From contig NZ_BMUE01000002.1 of the NCBI RefSeq assembly GCF_014650035.1, positions 620,001-684,000 of the forward strand: 64,000 nucleotides of DNA. The letters are read 5' to 3'. Below the pieces are notes generated by a model, which saw only the letters and a program-made list of their open reading frames with translations, had not been told where the DNA came from and searched no databases. Shown here piece by piece: positions 52,854-61,603 of the stretch. Numbering within the stretch: position 1 is the first letter of the stretch; each line of letters begins with the position of its first letter. The stretch comes from Streptomyces lucensis JCM 4490. Its GTDB lineage: Bacteria > Actinomycetota > Actinomycetes > Streptomycetales > Streptomycetaceae. The position numbers and the translations under genes were made by a program.

Positions 52854-53492
52854 ATGTCCACAGGACTGATCATCTTGCTGATCGTGATTGCGGCGGTCGT
52901 GGTCCTCGGCGCGGGGGCCCTGGCCATCGGCCGCGCACGGCGCGGCGGCGGAGCCGGCCTCAAGCGACGCTTCGGACCCGAGTACGAGCGGACCGTGGCC
53001 CTGCACGACGGGGACGCCAAGGCCGCCGAACGGGAACTGGCCGAGCGCGTCGAACGCCACGGCGACCTGCGGGAACGGCCGCTGGACCATGAAGACCGGG
53101 AGCGGTACGCGGCCCGCTGGACGGCGGTCCAGGAGCGCTTCGTCGAGTCGCCACGGGAGGCGGTGGCAGAGGCCGACCGGCTGCTCGCCGAGCTGGCGGC
53201 CGTCCGCGGCTACCCGGACGACGGGCGCTACGAGGAGCAGCTCGCCGCGCTGTCCGTCCACCACGCCGATCACGTGGAGGGCTACCGGCAGGTGCACCGG
53301 GTGGCCAACGACGGGGCGGGCGCCGGGACCGAGGAGATGCGGACCGCCCTGGTGCGAGCCCGTGAGCTCTTCGACGACCTGACCAGCCCCGGCACGCACA
53401 ACGGCCGGCACCGTCCGGCCGCCGGCACGGCCCGGAAACCGGCCGCCGCGGGCTTCCACCGGAGCCGGCCGAAGGAGAGTCGAGCGTCATGA
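52854..53492 (+). CDS. Membrane-anchored protein of a two-gene pair (shared C-terminal domain)
   Basis: A 212-residue protein. An N-terminal helix (LIILLIVIAAVVVLGAGALAI) anchors it, then comes an Arg/Glu-rich helical body. Its centre (ARWTAVQERFVESPREAVAEADRLLAEL) is clearly related to the C-terminal part of the next protein. The overlap ATGA with that gene shows translational coupling. No family is recognised. Confidence 0.8.
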   Translation: MSTGLIILLIVIAAVVVLGAGALAIGRARRGGGAGLKRRFGPEYERTVALHDGDAKAAERELAERVERHGDLRERPLDHEDRERYAARWTAVQERFVESPREAVAEADRLLAELAAVRGYPDDGRYEEQLAALSVHHADHVEGYRQVHRVANDGAGAGTEEMRTALVRARELFDDLTSPGTHNGRHRPAAGTARKPAAAGFHRSRPKESRAS

Positions 53493-54529
53493 CGGACAGG
53501 ACGACCGGCTCCGGCGACGAGCGGTATCCCACAGGCCGCTTCACCCGGCCGCCGGAGGACGAGTGGGCGCCGGGCGACCCGGAATCCGGCCACCGGGCGC
53601 CGAGAGAGGCCCGGCCCGGGGAACGACTGCCCGGCGAACCGTCGCCGGACGAGGGCGCGGACCGCATGCCGGACGAAGGCGCGGGCCGCGGGCAGGCAGG
53701 GCCGGGCCGCATGCCGGACGAGGGTATGGGACGGATGACGGAGGGAACCGGCCGCATGCCGGACGAGGGCGCCGGCCGTGCGCCGGACGAAGGGACGGGT
53801 CGCATGCCGGACGAGGGCATGGGCCGGATGCGGGGAGGTGCCGGGCGGATGCCGGACGAGGGAGCGGGCCGGATGCCGGGTGAGGGCGCGGGCCGCATGC
53901 ACGACGACCCGGGCGAGGGCTCCTCGGGCCTGTTCGGGAAGTCGGACCCGGCCACGGTCCCCGGCTCCGGGGAGGCCCGGGCACGGGGCGCCGAGGCGTA
54001 CGACCGGCCGCACGGCTCCGAGGGCCTGCGGCCCGGCACGGAGGACCTGGGCGCCGACACGACCCGCGCGCCCGGCGGGGACGCGGCGCCGGCGCCCGGC
54101 CAGCGACGGATGCCGGACGACGGGCTCGGCGCCCCGTCCGCCGGCGCAGCGACGGCCCACGGCGGCGCGGCCGGAGACGGCGGCCACGGCAGCGCGCGCG
54201 GGACGGCCGCCCCCGCGGCCTCCGGCCAGGCGGCCGGCGCCGGCACCCCGCTGATGTCGTACGACGAGACGGACCGCTGGGAGCAGCGGATGCGGCAGGT
54301 GGCCGCCGGGTTCGTCGACGAACCCCGCGGCGCCGTCGTGGAGGCCGACCGGGCGCTGGAGGAGATCGCCGAGCGGTTCACCGATGCCGTGACCCGGCGC
54401 CGCCGCACCCTGCGGGCGTCCTGGGAGGGCGGCGAGGAACACGGCCCCGGTGCCGAGACCGACACCGAGCAGCTGAGGCTGGCCCTGCGCGACTACCGGG
54501 AACTGGCCGGACGCCTGCTACACGGCTGA
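53489..54529 (+). CDS. Repeat-rich protein (RMPDEGxG units) with shared C-terminal domain
   Basis: A 346-residue soluble protein. The front half contains about nine units of the octapeptide RMPDEGxG and variants (RAPDEGTG, RMTEGTG, RMPGEGAG), strongly acidic and flexible. The end (DRWEQRMRQVAAGFVDEPRGAVVEADRALEEIAERFTDA) is homologous to the membrane-anchored partner encoded just before, sharing FV-PR-AV-EADR. A heterodimer through this helical domain is likely. The 3' end overlaps the DUF1992 gene by 12 bp. Confidence 0.8.
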   Translation: MTDRTTGSGDERYPTGRFTRPPEDEWAPGDPESGHRAPREARPGERLPGEPSPDEGADRMPDEGAGRGQAGPGRMPDEGMGRMTEGTGRMPDEGAGRAPDEGTGRMPDEGMGRMRGGAGRMPDEGAGRMPGEGAGRMHDDPGEGSSGLFGKSDPATVPGSGEARARGAEAYDRPHGSEGLRPGTEDLGADTTRAPGGDAAPAPGQRRMPDDGLGAPSAGAATAHGGAAGDGGHGSARGTAAPAASGQAAGAGTPLMSYDETDRWEQRMRQVAAGFVDEPRGAVVEADRALEEIAERFTDAVTRRRRTLRASWEGGEEHGPGAETDTEQLRLALRDYRELAGRLLHG

Positions 54530-54952
54530 GCCTGGCGCGTTCCCCTTGGCGGCAGCCCTGCGCTGCCGCCATTCGCGTGCGACCTCCTCGACGTCGTACG
54601 GCTTCTTCCCCAGCGGGGGGCCGGGCGGCGGCTTGAACATCATGTCGCGGATCCGGACGTTGACGTCCTCGATGATCTTCCGCGCGATCCGCTCCGAGGG
54701 CGCCGCGTACGCCGCCACGAGCGCGTCCTCGGCCTCCTTGCGCAGGGCCAGGGAGGGAGGCAGCACGGCCAGCCCCTCACGGGCCATCTTCCGTCTGACC
54801 CACCACAGTTCGTCGTAGCCGGACTCGAGTTCGGCGGGCAGCGGCTCACCCGCCCCCGGCAGCCGCTCGAACTCGCCGCGCGCGAGCGCGTCGCGGATCT
54901 GTTTGTCGGCCCAGGACTCGAACGGCACGCCCGGTGGCTTTCGCTCGGTCAT
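54518..54952 (-). CDS. DUF1992 (DnaJ-homologue subfamily) protein
   Basis: A 144-residue protein that starts MTERKPPGVPFESWADKQIRDALARGEFERLPGAGEPL. This pattern is typical of DUF1992, related to DNAJC28. The motif FERLPGAGKPL and the helical RKIIEDVNVRIRDMMFK are present. It is soluble and its function is unknown. It converges on the repeat-rich gene and overlaps its stop. Confidence 0.87.
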   Translation of the reverse strand: MTERKPPGVPFESWADKQIRDALARGEFERLPGAGEPLPAELESGYDELWWVRRKMAREGLAVLPPSLALRKEAEDALVAAYAAPSERIARKIIEDVNVRIRDMMFKPPPGPPLGKKPYDVEEVAREWRQRRAAAKGNAPGSAV

Positions 54953-55035
54953 GAACCCATTGTGCCGGACGCGGCCCGGCCGGGCGTTTTATCATGCGGC
55001 GGCACCGCATCAGAACTGCTGCAGGGGGATCAGGC

Positions 55036-55428
55036 GTGCTCGAACTCACCATGGCCACCGTCTCGGACGCCGACGCGGGCGCCACGGCCGGCATGACGAT
55101 GGCCGACGCGCCCAGCGAGCCCGGCGCCGTGCTGCGGGTCGGCCGCGACGCGTCCGTGTGCCGGCTGGTCACCCCGGAGGACTGGCTGTTCGTCTCCCGC
55201 GTCCACCTGGAGTTCCAGTGCGGTCCCGCGGGCGGCTGGCAGGTGTCCTGGCTGCGCGGCTCCCAGGCCGACCCGGCCTCCGAGGTGCGCCTGGTCGTCG
55301 GGGAGTACGCGCAGACCGTCGCCTACGGCGGGACCGTGGCGCTGCCGCGCGGCGGGTCCGGCGAGATCATCGTCCGGGACCGCACCGCACCGCGCAGCGT
55401 CAACGTGGGTTTCTACCACGAAGGGTGA
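55036..55428 (+). CDS. FHA-domain protein
   Basis: A 130-residue protein made mainly of an FHA fold. The phosphothreonine-binding residues are visible: LRVGRDASVCRL (Gly-Arg), VSRVHLEF (Ser and His). An FHA reader normally binds phosphothreonine on a kinase substrate. GTG at 55036 follows AGGGGG. No kinase is adjacent. Confidence 0.82.
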   Translation: MLELTMATVSDADAGATAGMTMADAPSEPGAVLRVGRDASVCRLVTPEDWLFVSRVHLEFQCGPAGGWQVSWLRGSQADPASEVRLVVGEYAQTVAYGGTVALPRGGSGEIIVRDRTAPRSVNVGFYHEG

Positions 55429-55467
55429 ATCCGGCCCGGGAAGGAACGGACCGGCCGGCACCGGCGC

Positions 55468-56139
55468 TCAGGCCAGTACCCGGGCCACGGCGAAACCGTC
55501 GTAGCCCTTCTGGCCGACCGTCTGGATCGCCGTACCGCTCAGCCTCGGGTGGTTCGCGATCAGGTCGATCGCGTTTCGGGTGCCGACCACGTCCGGCTCC
55601 GTGCTGCCCGCGTCGGCGACCCGGCCGCCGCGGACCACGTTGTCCACGACGATCACGCTGCCCGCACGGGTGAGCCGCAGCGCCCACTCCACGTAGTGCG
55701 CGTTGTTGGCCTTGTCGGCGTCGATGAAGACCAGGTCGAAGGGGGCCGGGTTCTCGTCGGCGAGCTTGGGCAGCGACTCCAGGGCCGGGCCCACCCGCAC
55801 CTCCGCGACCCGTTCCAGGCCCGCCCGGGCTAGGTTGCGGACGGCGACCTCGGCGTGCTTGGCGCTGTACTCCAGCGAGATCAGCCTGCCGTCCTCGGGC
55901 AGGGCGCGGGCCAGCCAGATCGTGCTGTAACCGGCGAGCGTGCCGATCTCCAGGACGGTGCGCGCGCCCTGCACCTGGGCGAGCAGCTGCAGGAACTTTC
56001 CCTGGGCGGCCGTGACGCCGATGGGCGGCAGCCCGGCGGCCTCACTGTCCCGCAGCGCCGCCCGCAGCGCATCGTCGTCGGGGGAGAGCCGGCTGATGAA
56101 GTAGTCGTCCACGTCGTCCCAGAGCTGCGACCCGCTCAT
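55468..56139 (-). CDS. Class I O-methyltransferase (SAM- and metal-dependent)
   Basis: A 223-residue O-methyltransferase (catechol/caffeoyl-CoA type). The SAM motif is EIGTLAGYST; metal ligands are D143-A-D (FIDADKANN), with a later VDNVVRGG (Asp, Asn). It would methylate a catechol-like hydroxyl. The ATG has a weak Shine-Dalgarno. Transcribed after the DUF2330 gene, possibly as a unit. Confidence 0.9.
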   Translation of the reverse strand: MSGSQLWDDVDDYFISRLSPDDDALRAALRDSEAAGLPPIGVTAAQGKFLQLLAQVQGARTVLEIGTLAGYSTIWLARALPEDGRLISLEYSAKHAEVAVRNLARAGLERVAEVRVGPALESLPKLADENPAPFDLVFIDADKANNAHYVEWALRLTRAGSVIVVDNVVRGGRVADAGSTEPDVVGTRNAIDLIANHPRLSGTAIQTVGQKGYDGFAVARVLA

Positions 56140-56202
56140 GCGCTTGCTGCCTTTCCCGAGTGTCTTCCCGAGGCTTCTTCGCCCGTGCCCACTTCGATGA
56201 TC

Positions 56203-57324
56203 TCAGCCGACGGGCACGGACGGGGAGAGCGGCGGCGGTGGCTCGACGGGGGGAGGGGGCGGAACCGGCCGCCGCGAGCGCCGTACGACGGCGACGGCGA
56301 CGGCCGCGACCACCACGAGCAGCCCGCCCGCGGTGGTCAGCAGCCAGGCGGGGATCCCGGCGATCCTGCGCAGCTCGTCGTCGTAGATCACCTGCTGGAC
56401 CGGGGTGTCGGCGGCGGCCCGGCGCAGTTCGTGGTCGCCGGAGATGCGGCGTGGGTCGGGGAACCGCTGGGTGAACGCCGTCAGGTACGGGGTGCCGGAC
56501 GCCAGCTCGCCCAGGGCGCCGTCGTGCGTGGTGAGACGGCCGGCGAAGACCACCTCGGGAGGCAGGCCGCCGATCGCCGTGCGGGTCTCCATGCGGTGCG
56601 CGGCGAGCACGTACAGGCCGAGCGACTGCGGCAGGCCGGCGAGGCGGGACAGCCGCATCGGGTAGACCGGCCGGTCGGCGGCGAAGGTGAGGTGGAGCGG
56701 GTCCAGGGCGCCGTGCAGCATGGCCCCGGACGTGTCCGGGGCGAGGCGTACGGCGACGTACTCCCAGTGCCGGTCGACGTACGGCTGGAGAGCGGTTTTC
56801 AGCCGGGCCGGCAGGGCGAAGCCGTGTGCGTGCAGCCAGTCGCCGAGGGCGGCGGGGTCGGTTGCGGTCAGCCGGGCCACGTCGAACGGGCCGAGCCGCT
56901 GGCGGCCGACCACCGAGACGGCGCCCGCCGCGGGGGGCGGGGCGGCGTCGCCGACCTCGTCGTGGCCGTCGAAGGGCCACTCGCCGTCGTGCGGCCAGAA
57001 GTGGTACCGGGTGCGGTGGACGGGGGCCATGGCGTGGGCGAGCTGGCCGAAGACGGCCGGGTCGCCGAGGCGGACGGTCGCCCGGTGCGGGACCGGCATG
57101 ATCCAGGCGGCGTGGTGCGCGTCGCCGTCGACGGTGAGCCGCATGACGATGTCCTCGCGCCGGCCGTCCCAGCGGAGTACCGACCGTTCGTCGGAGACGG
57201 CGATCCGGGCCGCGGGGTCCGGGACCATCGCGCCGCAGCCGCAGGCGTAAGCGGGGGCGATGAACCAGGTCAGCTGGATGCCGAGCAGTGCGAGGAGCAG
57301 GGAGACTATCCGGGCGCGGGTCAC
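56203..57324 (-). CDS. DUF2330 secreted/membrane protein
   Basis: A 373-residue protein. A signal peptide ends near AYACGCGAMVP; a transmembrane helix near the C-terminus (LLTTAGGLLVVVAAVAVAVV) and a short basic, Pro-rich tail follow. The domain resembles DUF2330 (the CGCGAMV start and WIMPVP). The cysteines after the signal may coordinate a ligand or be lipidated. Its function is unknown. Confidence 0.87.
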   Translation of the reverse strand: MTRARIVSLLLALLGIQLTWFIAPAYACGCGAMVPDPAARIAVSDERSVLRWDGRREDIVMRLTVDGDAHHAAWIMPVPHRATVRLGDPAVFGQLAHAMAPVHRTRYHFWPHDGEWPFDGHDEVGDAAPPPAAGAVSVVGRQRLGPFDVARLTATDPAALGDWLHAHGFALPARLKTALQPYVDRHWEYVAVRLAPDTSGAMLHGALDPLHLTFAADRPVYPMRLSRLAGLPQSLGLYVLAAHRMETRTAIGGLPPEVVFAGRLTTHDGALGELASGTPYLTAFTQRFPDPRRISGDHELRRAAADTPVQQVIYDDELRRIAGIPAWLLTTAGGLLVVVAAVAVAVVRRSRRPVPPPPPVEPPPPLSPSVPVG

Positions 57325-57370
57325 AGGCCTACAGACGACCCCACCCCACCCACGGTTCCGTCAACCCCCC

Positions 57371-57669
57371 AGGGACGCGGGGAACCGCGCGACCAGCCCC
57401 ACGAGCCCGCACCCGTCGACGCCCCGGAATCCCCGGCTCCGGCGCCTGAACAACGCCGCCGACGTCACCCCCCTGGGGGCGCGGGGAACCGCGCGACCAG
57501 CCCCCACGCACCCGCACCGGCGGCGAACCCGCATCCCCGCGGCGCTTACGCCTGCTCGCCCCCGGGACGGAACACGCGGGGAACCGCGCGACCAGCCCCC
57601 ACGCACCCGCACCGGCGGCGAACCCGCACCCCCGCGGCGCTTACGCCTGCTCCACTGCCGGGGCGGAAC
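57371..57669. repeat. Triple GC-rich repeats, incl. a ~95-bp tandem duplication
   Basis: The motif CGCGGGGAACCGCGCGACCAG occurs three times at about 57377, 57480 and 57575. The last two belong to a nearly perfect tandem duplication of 95-96 bp (57480-57574 and 57575-57669) that includes TTACGCCTGCTC, the end of the ProP-type gene on the minus strand. The first of these is a decayed copy of that gene end. Related motifs recur at 13268-13288. Similar sequences are common intergenic repeats in streptomycetes. Confidence 0.75.
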
Positions 57670-59014
57670 CCGGCAGCGGCCGCCCCGCCGACTCCGTCAT
57701 CCGCCACACCGCGAACCCGCCCACGACGGCCGCGGCCATCATGTAGTACGCGGGCATCATCATGTTTCCCGTCGCCCCGATCAGCGCGGTCACGACCAGC
57801 GGGGTCGTCCCGCCGAACAGGGACACGGACACGTTGAAGCCGATGGACAGGGAGCCGTAGCGGACCCGGGTCGGGAACAGCGCGGGCAGCGCGGCCGGCA
57901 TGGCCGCCGTGAAGCAGACCAGCAGCAGGCCCAGCGCGCCCATGCCCAGGGCCACGGCGAGCAGACTGCCGTCACGGATCAGCAGCAGCGCCGGGACGGA
58001 CAGGAGCAGGAACCCGGCGCAGCCCGCCGCGATCACGGGACGGCGGCCGATCCGGTCGGTCAGCGCGCCGGCGAACGGCTGGACGATCATCATCAGCGCC
58101 ATCACACCGAGCACGACCAGCAGTCCGTGCGTCTCGTCGTACTTCAGCTCACTGGTGAGGTAGCTCGGCATGTACGACAGCAGCATGTAGTCGGTGACGT
58201 TGAAGACCAGCACCAGACCCATGCACAGCAGCAGCGCCTTCCACTGGCCCGCGACCATCTCGCGCAGCGGCACCTTCGGCCGGGCGGCCTCCGCCTTCTC
58301 GACCTCCGCCGCGAACGCCGGGGTCTCCTCCAGGCGCATCCGCAGGTAGAGGCCGATGATGCCCATCGGGCCCGCGATCAGGAACGGGATCCGCCAGCCC
58401 CAGGAGAGCAGGTCGTCCGAGGAGAGCAGGGCCGTCATCAGGGTGACCAGACCCGCGCCGCCGATGTAACCGGCGAGCGTGCCGAACTCCAGCCAGCTGC
58501 CGAAGAAGCCGCGCTTCTTGTCCGGCGCGTACTCGGCGATGAACGTCGACGCGCCCGCGTACTCACCACCCGTGGAGAAGCCCTGCACCAGCCGGGCGGC
58601 CAGCAGGAGCAGCGGCGCGCCCACGCCGATCGTGGCGTACGACGGGATCAGGCCGATCGCGAACGTACCCGCCGCCATCATGATCATCGTGACGGCGAGG
58701 ACCTTCTGCCGGCCCACACGGTCGCCCAGCGGACCGAAGACCATGCCGCCGAGCGGGCGGACCAGGAAGGCCGCCGCGAAGGCGCCGAACGTGGAGAGCA
58801 GCTGTGCGGTCGGGTTGCCGGAGGGGAAGAAGACCTTGCCCAGGGTGACCGCGATGTAGCTGTAGACGCCGAAGTCGAACCACTCCATCGCGTTGCCCAG
58901 CGCGGCCGCCTTCACGGCGCGCTTGACGAGTGCGGGGTCGGTGACGGTGACGTCGCGGGCCTTGGAGGCCCGGCGGGTCTTCAGGTGCGGGGTGATGGCT
59001 GTAGCGGTCGCCAA
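57641..59014 (-). CDS. ProP-type MFS metabolite:H+ symporter
   Basis: A 457-residue 12-helix transporter of the MHS group (ProP/KgtP/citrate). Hallmarks: LGNAMEWFDFGVYSYIA, RPLGGMVFGPLGDRVGRQK and EYAPDKKRGFFGSWLEFGT. It likely imports proline, betaine or a dicarboxylate. The final residues VEQA and the stop lie in the tandem duplication described at 57371-57669. Confidence 0.93.
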   Translation of the reverse strand: MATATAITPHLKTRRASKARDVTVTDPALVKRAVKAAALGNAMEWFDFGVYSYIAVTLGKVFFPSGNPTAQLLSTFGAFAAAFLVRPLGGMVFGPLGDRVGRQKVLAVTMIMMAAGTFAIGLIPSYATIGVGAPLLLLAARLVQGFSTGGEYAGASTFIAEYAPDKKRGFFGSWLEFGTLAGYIGGAGLVTLMTALLSSDDLLSWGWRIPFLIAGPMGIIGLYLRMRLEETPAFAAEVEKAEAARPKVPLREMVAGQWKALLLCMGLVLVFNVTDYMLLSYMPSYLTSELKYDETHGLLVVLGVMALMMIVQPFAGALTDRIGRRPVIAAGCAGFLLLSVPALLLIRDGSLLAVALGMGALGLLLVCFTAAMPAALPALFPTRVRYGSLSIGFNVSVSLFGGTTPLVVTALIGATGNMMMPAYYMMAAAVVGGFAVWRMTESAGRPLPGSAPAVEQA

Positions 59015-59404
59015 AACGAGGCTCGCCTGCCTTTCGACGGGGACAGGGACGCGGCCCGGACGGCGGCGCTGCCGAGAAGGACCGAAAATCGACCATAGGC
59101 GGATTCCGGCCGCTTACGACCCGTGTGCGAATCGATGCATAGGGCAGCCAAATGGTGCGTACGCAGGTACGTCTGCCCGCTCACACAGTGCCATTCCGCC
59201 TGGTCACTGTGATGCTTCTCGCGTCCGTGGCGTGGAACCGGGGCGCCTGCGGCCTGGGTCATTCAGGACAAAAGGAGGTCAACCTCAGGTGACGCGGGGG
59301 CTGCCTCGCGGCCTTCTCCCGCGGCCCGTGAGCCTCGTAGGGTTTCGCGCGAAACCCGGCGCACGGGGCGGCCGGTACGAAAACGGTGCGGAGGCCTACG
59401 AGGC
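59015..59404. promoter_or_regulatory. Divergent intergenic region, with palindromes
   Basis: A 390-bp gap that holds the ProP-type and GT87/PAP2 promoters. CACAGTG and CACTGTG (near 59194 and 59215) form an inverted repeat, and GGTTTCGCGCGAAACC (59341-59356) is a perfect 16-bp palindrome related to, but different from, the parS consensus GTTTCACGTGAAAC. No gene is recognised. Confidence 0.5.
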
Positions 59405-61435
59405 GTGGCGAATGCGGATCACGGCGCGCGACCGGCGGACGCGTTAGGACCGGCCGGACCCGGAGCGCGGCTGCTCGCGGTCCGGCTCGCCCTGTGGGCG
59501 GTGGCGGCGGTCCTCGCGGCACGGCAGGTGGCCGTCGTCCTCACCACCCCGGACGGGGAGCGGCTCACCGACCTGGAGACCTGGGTCGGCCCCGAGGGCG
59601 TCCTGCACGTCAACGGCTCGCTCTACGACTCGACGGAGTTCACCGGCACCCCCTTCGGCGGCTTGGTCCTCAAGCCCCTCACCCGTTCGGCGCAGGCGGC
59701 CCTCGGCTGGGGCTGGACCTTCGGCTCCCTGCTGCTGGTGGTCGCCCTCGGCATGATCGCCGCCCGCGCGCTGCCCCAGCCGGTCGGCCGCCGGACGTCC
59801 CTGCTGGCCGCGCCGGTCGCGATCAGCCTGCTCATGCTGTCGCTGCCGGTCCGCAACGCCCTGTGGCTCGGCCAGACCAGCATCATCCCGGTGCTCCTCG
59901 TCCTGGTCGGTTGCTTCGCCGTCCGCGGCGAGCGCGCCGGCGGGCTGTGCGTGGGCCTCGCGGCCGCCCTCCAGCCGACGGTGCTGCTGTTCGTCCCCCT
60001 GCTGTGGTTCACCGGGCGCCGCACGCCCGCCGTCACCGCGGCCGGCACCTTCGCCGCCTGCACCGTGCTCGCCCGGGCGGCGATGCCGCACGACTCGTAC
60101 ACCTACTGGGTGCACCACATGGCGGGCGCGGGCCTCGGCGGGGAGGCGGACGCCAGCGCCAACCAGTCCCTGCACGGCGCCCTGCTCCGGCTCGGCCTCC
60201 ACGGCCCGCTGGAGATCTGCCTCTTCCTGCTGCTGGGCGCCGTCACGGCCGTCCTCGCCCTGCGCCGGGCCGTCCGCTACGCCCGCGACGGCCAGTTGCT
60301 GCTCGCCGTCGCCGTCACCGGCTGCGCCGCGGTCGCCGTCTCACCCACCACCTGGCAGCACCAGCTGCTGTGGGTGCTGCTCGCGGTGGCCGGCCGGGTC
60401 GGCAGGCGGGCCTCCGACCGCTGCGTCTGGCCGACGGCCGTCATCCTGGTCACCACGCTCCCGGCCGGGATGATGCTGCCGAACATGTCGCCGCTGTATC
60501 CGCTGCGGGACAACCTCGTCCTGCTCGCGGCCCTGGCCGCCGCCACGGCCGTGCCCTTCCTGCCCCGCGCCTCGCCGTACCACCGGACACCGATCGCCAC
60601 GGAGTACGCCCCGCAGGGCCCCGCACGCCTGCGCAGGACACCGTGGGCGCCGTTCCTGCGGCGGGTCCTCACCCGCCCGAACCTGCTCCTGGAGCTGCTC
60701 CTTCTGCGCGTCACCTACGCGGCCTACCAGCAGGTCCGCCTCGCCGCGACCGGCGGCACCAACTCCGGCGGCCGGGCGCGCGCCGAGCGCCACGGACAGA
60801 ACGTGCTCGACGTGGAGCGCTTCCTGCGCGTCGACATCGAGCGCTGGGCCAACCACGCCGTCGTGCGGACCGGCTGGCTGCGGAACTTCTTCGACTTCTA
60901 CTACGAGTCCTTCCACTTCCTGGTGCCGCTGACCGTCCTGGGCGTCCTGTACTGGCGCCGGCCGGCCGACTACCGCTGGGCGCGCGCCTCCCTCGGCTTC
61001 GCCACCCTGCTCGCCCTGGCCGGCTTCTGGCTCTTCCCGCTGGCTCCGCCGCGCCTGATGCCGGCGCTCGGCGTCATCGACACCGTCCACGGCGTGCAGG
61101 ACTTCTCCAAGCCGGACTACGGCACCCTGACCGCGCTCACCAACCAGTACGCGGCGATGCCGTCCCTGCACTTCGGATGGTCCCTGTGGTGCGGAATCGT
61201 CATCGCCGTCATCGCCGTGCGGTGCTGGATGAAGGCCCTCGGCCTGCTCCATCCCTTCTTCACCGTCTCGGCCATCGTCGCGACCGGCAACCACTGGGTG
61301 CTGGACGCGGTCGGCGGAGCGGTGGTCGTCGGCGCGGGCTTCGGACTGTCGTACCTGTTCCAGGGGCCGCGGGCCGTCGCCACCGCCCGCCCCGCGCCCG
61401 CACCGGAGCGCCTGCCCGCCGCCGGCTCCCGCTGA
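59405..61435 (+). CDS. Bifunctional GT87 mannosyltransferase-like/PAP2 phosphatase
   Basis: A 676-residue polytopic protein. The N-terminal part (about 25-420) resembles GT87/DUF2029 polyprenyl-phosphate-mannose-dependent glycosyltransferases such as PimE. The C-terminal part (about 430-676) is a PAP2/inositolphosphotransferase-type domain: PSLHFGWS at 586-593 (His589) and GNHWVLD at 628-634 (His630, Asp634). The fusion suggests a two-step lipid-glycan reaction in the membrane, perhaps in phosphatidylinositol mannoside or sugar-lipid synthesis. The start has RBS-like AGGCG. Confidence 0.88.
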   Translation: MANADHGARPADALGPAGPGARLLAVRLALWAVAAVLAARQVAVVLTTPDGERLTDLETWVGPEGVLHVNGSLYDSTEFTGTPFGGLVLKPLTRSAQAALGWGWTFGSLLLVVALGMIAARALPQPVGRRTSLLAAPVAISLLMLSLPVRNALWLGQTSIIPVLLVLVGCFAVRGERAGGLCVGLAAALQPTVLLFVPLLWFTGRRTPAVTAAGTFAACTVLARAAMPHDSYTYWVHHMAGAGLGGEADASANQSLHGALLRLGLHGPLEICLFLLLGAVTAVLALRRAVRYARDGQLLLAVAVTGCAAVAVSPTTWQHQLLWVLLAVAGRVGRRASDRCVWPTAVILVTTLPAGMMLPNMSPLYPLRDNLVLLAALAAATAVPFLPRASPYHRTPIATEYAPQGPARLRRTPWAPFLRRVLTRPNLLLELLLLRVTYAAYQQVRLAATGGTNSGGRARAERHGQNVLDVERFLRVDIERWANHAVVRTGWLRNFFDFYYESFHFLVPLTVLGVLYWRRPADYRWARASLGFATLLALAGFWLFPLAPPRLMPALGVIDTVHGVQDFSKPDYGTLTALTNQYAAMPSLHFGWSLWCGIVIAVIAVRCWMKALGLLHPFFTVSAIVATGNHWVLDAVGGAVVVGAGFGLSYLFQGPRAVATARPAPAPERLPAAGSR

Positions 61436-61501
61436 CGCCGCCGCGGACCCGGCGACTCCCGGCGGTGCGCCGCGCCGCCGGGGGGGAGCCGGACATGCGC
61501 G

Positions 61502-61530
61502 CGCACCCTCGCCGACAGGGCGAGGGTGCG
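61502..61530. terminator. Bidirectional terminator GT87/SLT
   Basis: A perfect 12-bp stem CGCACCCTCGCC / GGCGAGGGTGCG with a 5-nt loop lies between convergent stop codons. Confidence 0.8.
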
Positions 61531-61603
61531 GATGCGGGTGTGCGGCGCGGTGCCGCGGCGCCGCGGGAGGCGGCGCCGGGGAGGCGGCTCAGCGGCGGGC
61601 GGC

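Noticed and set aside
57641..57660. Frameshift or truncation of the ProP-type gene
   Set aside because: The 3' end is duplicated, but the gene itself keeps the family length and is intact.
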